From contig CAYLZD010000021.1 in NCBI GenBank assembly GCA_964388275.1, forward strand, positions 9,696 through 73,695: DNA of 64,000 nt, written 5' to 3'. Under the pieces are notes generated by a model. It saw only the letters and a list, made by a program, of their open reading frames with translations, was not told the DNA's origin and did no database searches. A program made the position numbers and the translations under genes. This stretch comes from JARYLZ01 sp964388275 (GTDB taxonomy: Bacteria; Bacteroidota; Ignavibacteria; SZUA-365). Each line of letters opens with the position of its first letter. Within the stretch, counting starts at the first letter, position 1. Of the stretch, positions 17,847 through 25,205 are shown in pieces.

Positions 17847-19382
17847 TCACATCGCAGGTCCTTCGATCGGGATGAAGGTCATGTCGCCGTTCGGAGTCTG
17901 CACTCGGAGAAGTATCGATTCTCCTTTTCCCAAGGCCGATAGCACTTTCTTCAAATCGGACATGTTGTCGATTTCGGTGGTTTTTCCTCCGGAACGAGCC
18001 TCGAAAATCACAAGTCCCTGCCGCAGGTTGTTTTCCCAGGCGGGGCTGTACTGTTTAACATTCGTCACGAGGACTCCGGAGCTTCTGTCGAAACGTTTCC
18101 GCGCTTCTCCGTCGAGAGGTTTGACGGTGAAGCCGGCTTTTTCGAAAGTCAATGACGCTTTCGAGTCGACGGTCTCGTCTTCATCTTTCGCGGTTTCTTT
18201 TTTATCGGAAGACGCTGTGTCTTCCCCGTCCCGTCCCTTCAGTTTGACGCCGATGTCGATGTACTTCCCGTCCCTGAAAATCTTGAGTTTCACGATTTCG
18301 CCGGGGTGGTGCATGCCGACGCGGGCCTGAAGTTCGTTGGAGCTTTCCACTGGCCTGCCGTCGACTTCCACGATTGCATCGCCGACCTTGACTCCCGCCT
18401 CTTTGCCGGCGCCGTCCGGTTGCACGTCGTCGACGAGCACTCCCTTGAAGCGTTCCATGCCGAGGGCCCGGGCTTTTTTTGCATCGAGATTCGTGATGCG
18501 GATTCCGATGTAACCTCTGACGAACTTGCCGTCGCGTATTATGCCGTTGGCCACGACCTTGGCGAGATTTATGGGAACCGCGAAACCGTAACCCATGTAA
18601 ACACCGGTTTGCGACTGGATGGCGGTGTTCACACCGATGACCTGGCCGCGGAGGTTCACGAGAGCTCCACCGCTGTTCCCGGGATTTATCACCGCGTCGG
18701 TTTGAATGAAGTTCTCGATGCCGGTGCCGTCGTTGTTGTTTCTGCGCATGATGCCGATGTTCCGGCTGATAGCGCTTACGATCCCGGCGGTGACGGTGGA
18801 AGCGAGCCCCATCGGATTGCCGACGGCCAGCACCCATTCGCCCACCTTCACTTCGTCGGAGTTGCCCAGAGATGCCACGGACAGGCCGTCGGTGTCGATT
18901 TTGATCACCGCGATGTCGGTATTGGCATCCTCGCCGATAAGCCTGGCTTCGAATTCACGCGAATCGTTGAGCAGGACCTTGATGCCGTCTTCCGTGGCGC
19001 TTTCCACTACGTGGCGGTTCGTGAGGATGTAACCGTCCCTGGTGAGAATGATTCCCGATCCCGCGCCCTGCTGTATGCGCTCTTCCGCATCGGGCTGCGG
19101 GATCATGTCGCCGAAGGGCCAGAACCGATGAATGCCGGACTCGACCTTGCTTTTCACCGTGATGGCCACGACTGTCGGGGTCACGATATCCGACACTGCC
19201 GTGAATGTCTCGTTGAGAGACACCACTCCTTCGGAAGGGGCGAACGGCGGCGTTGTGTTGAACGACAGGCCAGATTCCGCGAAGGAGAGCGACAGGCCGC
19301 CCAGACCGGTCGCCAAAACAGCGCCCAGCAATATGCCTGCGCTGACAAGCACGATGGCGGTGATTGTGCTGCGTTTCGACAT
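17847..19382 (-). CDS. HtrA/DegQ-type periplasmic serine protease with two PDZ domains
   Basis: 511 residues. An N-terminal hydrophobic segment (residues ~8-30) is a signal or anchor. The trypsin-like domain has its catalytic triad intact: His124 in 'GYILTNRHVVES', Asp156 in 'NTDIAVIKID' and Ser237 in 'NPGNSGGALVN'. PDZ1 follows ('GYIGIRI', 'GVLVDDVQPDGAGKEAGVKVGDAIVEVDG' in parts). An acidic low-complexity linker ('DEDETVDSK' region) precedes a second, more diverged PDZ. The family degrades or refolds misfolded envelope proteins under stress. GGAG upstream of the ATG supports the start. Confidence 0.93.
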   Translation of the reverse strand: MSKRSTITAIVLVSAGILLGAVLATGLGGLSLSFAESGLSFNTTPPFAPSEGVVSLNETFTAVSDIVTPTVVAITVKSKVESGIHRFWPFGDMIPQPDAEERIQQGAGSGIILTRDGYILTNRHVVESATEDGIKVLLNDSREFEARLIGEDANTDIAVIKIDTDGLSVASLGNSDEVKVGEWVLAVGNPMGLASTVTAGIVSAISRNIGIMRRNNNDGTGIENFIQTDAVINPGNSGGALVNLRGQVIGVNTAIQSQTGVYMGYGFAVPINLAKVVANGIIRDGKFVRGYIGIRITNLDAKKARALGMERFKGVLVDDVQPDGAGKEAGVKVGDAIVEVDGRPVESSNELQARVGMHHPGEIVKLKIFRDGKYIDIGVKLKGRDGEDTASSDKKETAKDEDETVDSKASLTFEKAGFTVKPLDGEARKRFDRSSGVLVTNVKQYSPAWENNLRQGLVIFEARSGGKTTEIDNMSDLKKVLSALGKGESILLRVQTPNGDMTFIPIEGPAM

Positions 19383-19585
19383 GCTTCGATACTCCGGTAT
19401 TAGATCTGTGATTGACTTTTCTGCCGTGATGCTATGATCACGGGTGAATAATAAAACACCGATTGTTATGAAAAAATGCCCGTATTCGTCGCCATTGAAG
19501 AATCCTCGTCGTCGGCGCGGTCAGCTTCAGCGCCGGAGGAAGGCGCCGGCTTCCGGGGCGTATCGCCCTTCGTTGCGCAGCGAGG

Positions 19586-20365
19586 TTACTTCCAAGACGG
19601 TTTCTGCTTGTTGAGGAAAGCCGTCAGCCCCGTGCGGAAGTCGTCGGTGTTACGAGCCAGCGCGTTGAAGGTTGCGGCATGGCGCATGGCGGTATCGGCA
19701 TCCATGGACGCCGTTTCCAGGAAAAGCTGTTTTGTGAGCCGCACGGCATGGGGGGAGGTCTTACCCGCGATCTCGAATGCCAGGCGCTCGACGGAGGCGT
19801 CGAGTTCGTCCGCTCCGGTTACGTAGTTGATCATGCCGAGGTCCATGGCGGTATCGGCGTCCACCACGTTGCCGCGCAGAAGCAGTTCGCGGGCCGCTCC
19901 GGCGCCGACACGCTCGACAAGGAGGCGCATGACGATGGCCGGCACGAAACCGATGCGCACTTCGGGGAAGCCGAAAGTCGCGTTTTCCGACGCGACCACT
20001 ATATCGCAAGCCAGCGCGAGTCCGCAACCACCGGCGAGGGCCGGTCCCTGCACTTTTGCTATCACGGGTTTGGGATAGGAGCGCAGATCGCTGAACATGC
20101 TCATCAGGGCTAGGGAATCCGCCTCGTTTTCGAGAGGAGTGTTCGTCCCGAGCGAAATCATGTACTCGAGGTCCGCGCCGGCGCAGAAAGCGTCTCCTTC
20201 CCCTTGCAGGACGGCCACTCGGATGGAGGGATCGTCCCGGTCCTCGAGCAGCGCTTCGCGCAGAGCCGAAACAAGCTCGGCGTTCAGGGCATTGCGTTTC
20301 TCCGGGCGGTTTATTGTAAGGAGAAGCACGGAATTGATCGAAGAGACTATTAGAGAATCGGACAT
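19586..20365 (-). CDS. Enoyl-CoA hydratase/isomerase (crotonase) family protein
   Basis: 259 residues from the ATG at 20365 ('MSDSLIVSSINSVLLLTINR'); an upstream in-frame ATG at 20446 adds 27 unlikely residues. It has the crotonase fold signatures: 'NRPEKRNALNAELVSAL', oxyanion-hole 'GDAFCAGADLEYM' and 'GPALAGGCGLALACDIV', and the acid residue in 'GFPEVRIGFVPAIV'. 'AKVQGPALAGG' plus 'TSPHAVRLTKQLF' resembles methylglutaconyl-CoA hydratases of leucine breakdown. The substrate cannot be fixed from sequence, and no partner acyl-CoA dehydrogenase or carboxylase is present. It acts in the cytosol. Confidence 0.9.
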   Translation of the reverse strand: MSDSLIVSSINSVLLLTINRPEKRNALNAELVSALREALLEDRDDPSIRVAVLQGEGDAFCAGADLEYMISLGTNTPLENEADSLALMSMFSDLRSYPKPVIAKVQGPALAGGCGLALACDIVVASENATFGFPEVRIGFVPAIVMRLLVERVGAGAARELLLRGNVVDADTAMDLGMINYVTGADELDASVERLAFEIAGKTSPHAVRLTKQLFLETASMDADTAMRHAATFNALARNTDDFRTGLTAFLNKQKPSWK

Positions 20366-20599
20366 GTGGCGCCCCTGCCTGTTGATGAGGTTGCTGCAGG
20401 CGAAATTTACCGATTCCGCCGCAGCGGTGGAAGCGATCGGCTTCAATCATCGATACTCGGACGCGTAGTGATACCGGCTTGACGCCGGATGTCACGGTTT
20501 CATAATACGCCAGTTAGGGCGGATTCGCATTGTCTTTGCTGTATGCATCATGTATTTTGATTTGAATTGAGAGCCGATAAACAGCCAGAGAAAGGGAAC

Positions 20600-21022
20600 A
20601 TGAAACTTGTATTGAGAAGCTTGAGCAGGGCCATCGAAACGCTAGGACGTTCTCTCACAGTGATCGAACGAGAGGGAGCGGCAAGCGCAATCGAGGCGGA
20701 TGTCCTTGAGACGCTTAAAGCCGGTGTCATACAGAATTTCGAGGTCGCATACGAATTGTGTTGGAAATTCATCAAACGATGGATTGAGCAAAACGTGGGA
20801 TCGACCGTGGCCGATGGCGTGACGCGCAGGGAACTTTTCAGACTCGGAGCGGAAAACAGGCTGATCGACGACGTAGATCTCTGGATGCGCTTTCATTCTC
20901 ATAGAAACGAATCCGCACACACATATGACTCGGAAACCGCGGAAGACGTTTATTCGGTGGCGGGTGATTTTCTCGCGGCCGCCAGGTCGCTTCTCGATGC
21001 TCTCGAAGCGCGCAATGATTGA
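20600..21022 (+). CDS. hepT: HepT-like HEPN protein (nucleotidyltransferase substrate-binding, HI0074 family)
   Basis: 140 residues from the ATG at 20600, which follows AAAGGGA; an ATG-like start at 20567 adds 11 residues. It is all-helical with 'NFEVAYELCWKFIKRWIEQ' and the HEPN ribonuclease motif RX4HXY at Arg102, His107 and Tyr109 ('RNESAHTY'). In HepT/MntA toxin-antitoxin systems this protein is the toxin RNase, silenced when MntA adds AMP groups to the motif tyrosine. Its stop codon overlaps the start of the mntA-like gene by 8 bp, so the two are translationally coupled. The intact motif suggests an active toxin. Confidence 0.85.
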   Translation: MKLVLRSLSRAIETLGRSLTVIEREGAASAIEADVLETLKAGVIQNFEVAYELCWKFIKRWIEQNVGSTVADGVTRRELFRLGAENRLIDDVDLWMRFHSHRNESAHTYDSETAEDVYSVAGDFLAAARSLLDALEARND

Positions 21023-21341
21023 TCTCAGCAGCGACGAGTTGCAGCTCGTTGCCGGTATTGTTCGCAAATTCGCACCAGGAGCTGAAGTGAGGGTCTTCGG
21101 CTCGCGCGTACAGGGAAGAGCCAAACCCTGGTCCGATCTGGATATTGCGCTCATGGATTCGAAACCCATTGAAGCGGCCGTCATGAGAAGCATCAGAGAG
21201 GCATTCGAGGAGTCCGAACTCTCCTTCCGCGTGGATGTCGTGGACTGGCATACCATCAGCAAGGAATTCCGGGATGTGATATCGAACAGCTACGAAATCC
21301 TCGGCCATTATACATCCGACGCCCGAAACGGCGCGTCGTGA
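21015..21341 (+). CDS. mntA: MntA-like minimal nucleotidyltransferase antitoxin
   Basis: 108 residues from the ATG at 21015, inside the last codons of the HEPN gene. The minimal nucleotidyltransferase signature GSX10DXD is complete: Gly29-Ser30, then Asp41 and Asp43 ('GSRVQGRAKPWSDLD'). A later Asp in 'FRVDVVDW' probably completes the metal triad. In characterised pairs MntA AMPylates the HEPN toxin to neutralise it. Upstream 20366-20599 should hold the promoter, but no operator could be recognised. The call of a functional TA pair rests on intact motifs and overlap. Confidence 0.85.
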   Translation: MIDLSSDELQLVAGIVRKFAPGAEVRVFGSRVQGRAKPWSDLDIALMDSKPIEAAVMRSIREAFEESELSFRVDVVDWHTISKEFRDVISNSYEILGHYTSDARNGAS

Positions 21342-21466
21342 ACCTTTCCTCCGTAAATGCGTTTATTGATGAATGATGAGTGGGCGGCAGGGTTGAAGAC
21401 TTCATGGCCGCGTCCTGCAAAGCGGATTTTCCATCATACAACTCCAACCAATGCCGAATAACCTGT

Positions 21467-22065
21467 ATTCATCATTCATGATTCATAATTATTCCCATCC
21501 CCCGGCTCTCCGCTACCGGCCGATGCTAATTGTGCTTGCAACAATGATGCTGCTTCTGTCGGCCTGCGATGCCGGCGCCCAATCAGGAAAAAGAGAGGGC
21601 GGTTGCGATGTGCACGACGAAACGCGGGTAAACATGAAGGACGAGGATGCCATGAGCAGGGAAATCGAGAAAACCGACGAAGAATGGCGCGCATTGCTCA
21701 CGCCCGAGCAGTACGAGGTTATGAGGCGTAAAGGCACGGAGCGGCCGTTCACCGGGAAATACAACAAGCATTACGAGAAGGGTCTTTACCTCTGCGGAAG
21801 CTGCGGCGCCGAGCTTTTCGCTTCGGATGCGAAATACGACTCCGGTTCGGGCTGGCCGAGTTTCTGGAAGGCGGCGGAAACCGGAAATATCGAGGAACGA
21901 ACGGACAGGTCGCACGGAATGCTGCGCACGGAGGCGCTGTGCAGAAAATGCGGCGCGCACCTGGGGCACGTTTTCGACGACGGTCCGGATCCGACAGGAT
22001 TGCGCTATTGCATCAACTCGGCGTCACTCAAGTTCAAGGAAAATGATGAGTGATGAATGATGAAT
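21467..22065. repeat. 13-bp inverted repeats bracketing msrB
   Basis: ATTCATCATTCAT at 21467-21479 and its exact reverse complement ATGAATGATGAAT at 22053-22065 flank the msrB coding region. A further partial copy (ATGAATGATGA) lies at 21369-21379 in inverted orientation to the first. The left arm overlaps the possible start codon region and the right arm begins at the last base of the stop codon. The function is unknown; they may be a decayed miniature element or a stem structure. Confidence 0.5.
21478..22053 (+). CDS. msrB: Peptide-methionine (R)-S-oxide reductase, lipoprotein
   Basis: MsrB reduces methionine-R-sulfoxide in oxidised proteins. It has the zinc-binding cysteine pairs 'LCGSCGAELF' and 'LCRKCGAHLGHVF', the substrate motif 'YDSGSGWPSFW', and catalytic Cys in 'RYCINSASLKF'. 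A hydrophobic N-terminus ends in the lipobox 'LLLSAC', so this copy should be anchored in the cell envelope to repair exported proteins. The start is uncertain: ATGs at 21451, 21478 and 21523 all lack a ribosome-binding site. 21478 keeps arginines before the hydrophobic core, as a lipoprotein signal needs. Confidence 0.9.
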   Translation: MIHNYSHPPALRYRPMLIVLATMMLLLSACDAGAQSGKREGGCDVHDETRVNMKDEDAMSREIEKTDEEWRALLTPEQYEVMRRKGTERPFTGKYNKHYEKGLYLCGSCGAELFASDAKYDSGSGWPSFWKAAETGNIEERTDRSHGMLRTEALCRKCGAHLGHVFDDGPDPTGLRYCINSASLKFKENDE

Positions 22066-22228
22066 ACCGATTCAGCGCGGACGCCGGTTCCTCATTCACT
22101 TTCGCCTTGTATTGCAGCGCTTCAAGGGATAGATTAGAACTCTGAATCGCCGTTATGCGGCGCCTTGAGCAGGCATAAACGTCCGGAGCACGGAAATCGG
22201 CGGCATGGAATCATAATCGAGCAGCAAA

Positions 22229-24064
22229 ATGTGCGGCATAGTTGGTTATATCGGATATCGGGACGTCACCCCAATACTTCTGAACGGCCTTAAACGACTC
22301 GAATACCGCGGTTACGACTCGGCCGGTATTGCGCTTCTGCAGCCGTCGGGCATATCCATGGTGAAAAGAGCCGGCAAGGTGGCCGACCTCGAAATGCTCA
22401 TTTCACTGCATCCCCGCGAGGCTACCATCGGCATCGGGCACACGCGATGGGCCACGCATGGCGAGCCCAACGACGTGAACGCGCACCCTCACATCGATCA
22501 TACGGGCACTATCGCTCTCGTGCATAACGGCATAATCGAGAATCACTCGGCGATCCGCGAACGCCTGCAGAGAGACGGCATACGCTTCGTTTCCGACACC
22601 GACACCGAAGCCCTCGTTCAGCTCATATCCCGCATAAACGAGATCACCGGCAACCTCGAGCAGGCCGTCCGCCTTGCTCTGAAAGACGTGGTCGGCACAT
22701 ACGGCATCGTCGTCCTGTCCAGCCGCGAACCCGACACAATCATCGCGGCAAGGCGCGGCAGTCCGCTCGTGCTGGGCATCAACGACGGTGAATATTTCGT
22801 GGCATCGGATCCGGCGGCGGTGGTCGGGCATACGCGGCAAGTGATTTTCCTTGAAGACGGGCATCTCGCCGTGCTGACCCGCGAGGGATATGAAGTGAAG
22901 ACCTCGGCGAACGACATCGCGGCTCACCGCATCGAGGAAATCACTTACGACATCGAGCAGATAGAAAAGGGCGGTTTCGAGCACTTCATGCTCAAGGAAA
23001 TTCACGAGCAGCCCAGAACACTCACGGATTCCATGCGCGGACGGATTCTCCGCGACAAGGGAACCGCCAAGCTCGGCGGCCTGCGCGACGTGACCAACGC
23101 GCTGTCGAGCGCCCGCCGCATCATCATAACCGCCTGCGGCACTTCGTGGCACGCCGCGCTGGTAGGCGAGTACATGCTCGAACAATACGCCCGCATACCG
23201 GTCGAGGTCGAGTATGCCTCCGAGTTCCGCTACCGCAATCCGATCATCACCGAAGACGACGTGGTCATAGCGATCAGCCAGAGCGGTGAAACGGCCGACA
23301 CTCTGGCCGCATTGCGTGAAGCCAAGCAGCGCGGGGCCACTGTGATCGGAATCTGCAATGTTGTGGGCAGTTCCATAGCGCGCGAAACCGATGCCGGTGT
23401 GTACACGCACGCCGGACCCGAAATCGGCGTCGCTTCCACGAAGGCCTTCACCTCGCAACTGGTGGTGCTCTCTCTCCTCACACTAATGCTCGGACGCAAT
23501 CGCGGCTTCATTTCCATCGACGAAGGCAAGGACTTCGCGGAAGAACTGCTGCTGATCCCGGAAAAGGTCCGGGAAATTCTGGACGGCGCGGTCCACATAC
23601 GGTCGCTGGCCGAACAGATATGCCAGGCCAACAACAGCCTGTATCTCGGACGCGGGTACAATTTTCCCACGGCTCTCGAAGGCGCCCTGAAGCTCAAGGA
23701 AATATCATACATACACGCCGAGGGATATGCGGCCGCCGAAATGAAACACGGTCCCATCGCGCTCATAGACGAAAACATGCCGGTTGTGGTCATAGCCCCG
23801 CAGGACAGAATACACGAGAAGGTCATCAGCAACATACAGGAAGTGCGGGCCCGCAGAGGAAAGATCATCGCCGTGGTCAACCATCAAGACGACATGATCG
23901 GCGGCATTGCCCAGCATGTAATCGAAGTGCCCAGGACGGCCGATTTCCTCAGCCCCATGCTTACGATAATTCCGCTCCAGCTTCTCGCTTATCATATCGC
24001 GGTGCTGCGCGGATGCAATGTGGATCAACCGCGCAATCTGGCCAAGAGCGTGACGGTGGAATGA
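22229..24064 (+). CDS. glmS: Glutamine-fructose-6-phosphate aminotransferase (isomerising)
   Basis: 611 residues, the standard length. GlmS makes glucosamine-6-phosphate from fructose-6-phosphate and glutamine for peptidoglycan and lipopolysaccharide. The N-terminal class II amidotransferase starts 'MCGIVGYIGYRDV', with Cys2 as the nucleophile, then 'RLEYRGYDSAGIAL' and 'GHTRWATHGEPNDVNAHPH'. Two SIS sugar-isomerase domains follow ('ACGTSWHAALVGEY', 'ISQSGETADTLAAL' and 'LGRGYNFPTALEGALKLKEISYIHAEG' in parts). The C-terminus is 'PRNLAKSVTVE'. No glmS ribozyme was recognised in the 175-bp leader. nadA follows after 25 bp. Confidence 0.96.
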   Translation: MCGIVGYIGYRDVTPILLNGLKRLEYRGYDSAGIALLQPSGISMVKRAGKVADLEMLISLHPREATIGIGHTRWATHGEPNDVNAHPHIDHTGTIALVHNGIIENHSAIRERLQRDGIRFVSDTDTEALVQLISRINEITGNLEQAVRLALKDVVGTYGIVVLSSREPDTIIAARRGSPLVLGINDGEYFVASDPAAVVGHTRQVIFLEDGHLAVLTREGYEVKTSANDIAAHRIEEITYDIEQIEKGGFEHFMLKEIHEQPRTLTDSMRGRILRDKGTAKLGGLRDVTNALSSARRIIITACGTSWHAALVGEYMLEQYARIPVEVEYASEFRYRNPIITEDDVVIAISQSGETADTLAALREAKQRGATVIGICNVVGSSIARETDAGVYTHAGPEIGVASTKAFTSQLVVLSLLTLMLGRNRGFISIDEGKDFAEELLLIPEKVREILDGAVHIRSLAEQICQANNSLYLGRGYNFPTALEGALKLKEISYIHAEGYAAAEMKHGPIALIDENMPVVVIAPQDRIHEKVISNIQEVRARRGKIIAVVNHQDDMIGGIAQHVIEVPRTADFLSPMLTIIPLQLLAYHIAVLRGCNVDQPRNLAKSVTVE

Positions 24065-24089
24065 GGGCCTGACGGCGCAGGACAGAAGG

Positions 24090-25121
24090 ATGACAGCGAC
24101 GCCGACCACGCAATCCACGACGAAAACCGCGGTTCCCGCGGCCGAGCTGCCGGCGGCCATACTCGAGCTGAAGAAGCGGATGAACGCCGTGCTGCTCGCG
24201 CATTATTATCAGAACGCCGATATTCAGGATCTGGCGGATTATGTCGGCGACAGCCTTGAACTCGCCCGCAAGGCGATGGAGACCGACGCCGATACCATCA
24301 TATTCGCCGGAGTGCATTTCATGGCCGAGACGGCCAAGATTCTGAATCCCGGCAAGCGCGTGCTCCTCCCCGACCTCGACGCGGGTTGCACGCTTGCGGA
24401 GAGCGCCCCAGGCCACTTGTTCAGGCGTTTCCGGGAGACGCATCCCGGCCATTTGGCCGTCACCTACATAAACAGCACGGCGGAGGTCAAGGCGCTCAGC
24501 GACATCATCTGCACGTCGAGCAGCGCTGAGGCGATACTCGGGCACATCCCGGAACACATCCCCGTGCTTTTCGCGCCCGACCGGAATCTGGGCGCGTGGC
24601 TGGCGCGCGGCACCGGCAGGCCTATGTTGCTCTGGCAGGGGACCTGCGTCGTTCACGAACGATTGAGCGAGAGCAGAATACTGGATCTTCTCGACGAACA
24701 TCCGGACGCGCTGTTGATCGCTCATCCCGAATGCGAGGAGCGCGTGCTATCCCACGCGGATTTCGTCGGTTCCACCAGCGCTCTCCTGAAGCGAGTCAAG
24801 TCGCGTCCCGATGCGAAGTACATCGTGGCCACCGAAGTCGGACTTCTCCATCAGATGCAAGCCGCCTGCCCCGGGGCGACGTTGATTCCGGCGCCCACGG
24901 ACGCATCCTGCTCCTGCAGCGAATGCCCTTACATGAAGCTGAACACTCTCGAGAAACTCTACCGCTGCATGGTCGAGCGGTCGCCTGAAATCGCGATCGA
25001 CGAGACGCTGCGCGCGGCCGCTCTCGCGCCGATAGAGCGTATGCTGCGCCTCAGCGCGGCCGAACCCGGCGCCGCGCCGGGCGTAATCGAATCCATCGCG
25101 CTGCCGTTCGCCGGTTCATGA
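24090..25121 (+). CDS. nadA: Quinolinate synthase
   Basis: 343 residues. NadA condenses iminoaspartate with dihydroxyacetone phosphate to quinolinate in de novo NAD synthesis, using a [4Fe-4S] cluster. Conserved features include 'LLAHYYQNADIQDLADYVGDSLELA' (in parts), 'AGVHFMAETAKIL', the three cluster cysteines (in 'LDAGCTLAE', 'GTCVVHERL' and 'CSCSECPYM'), and 'VGSTSALL', 'KYIVATEVGLLHQM'. nadB and nadC are not in the window. It lies 25 bp after glmS, so probably shares its transcript. The AAGGATG upstream is a plausible ribosome-binding site. Confidence 0.95.
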   Translation: MTATPTTQSTTKTAVPAAELPAAILELKKRMNAVLLAHYYQNADIQDLADYVGDSLELARKAMETDADTIIFAGVHFMAETAKILNPGKRVLLPDLDAGCTLAESAPGHLFRRFRETHPGHLAVTYINSTAEVKALSDIICTSSSAEAILGHIPEHIPVLFAPDRNLGAWLARGTGRPMLLWQGTCVVHERLSESRILDLLDEHPDALLIAHPECEERVLSHADFVGSTSALLKRVKSRPDAKYIVATEVGLLHQMQAACPGATLIPAPTDASCSCSECPYMKLNTLEKLYRCMVERSPEIAIDETLRAAALAPIERMLRLSAAEPGAAPGVIESIALPFAGS

Positions 25122-25205
25122 TGCAATTCCCGAGGAAATACCGTACTTTTCTCTTTAGTGCATACGATCAATTCATCCTGTATACAAAACGTTCCTGAGG
25201 TTTTC

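Noticed and set aside
22054..22228. glmS ribozyme in the glmS leader
   Set aside because: The expected conserved core and pseudoknot pairing are not visible; the leader is only 175 bp.
22403..23458. 351-codon minus-strand frame opposite glmS
   Set aside because: glmS is unambiguous on the plus strand over the whole interval.
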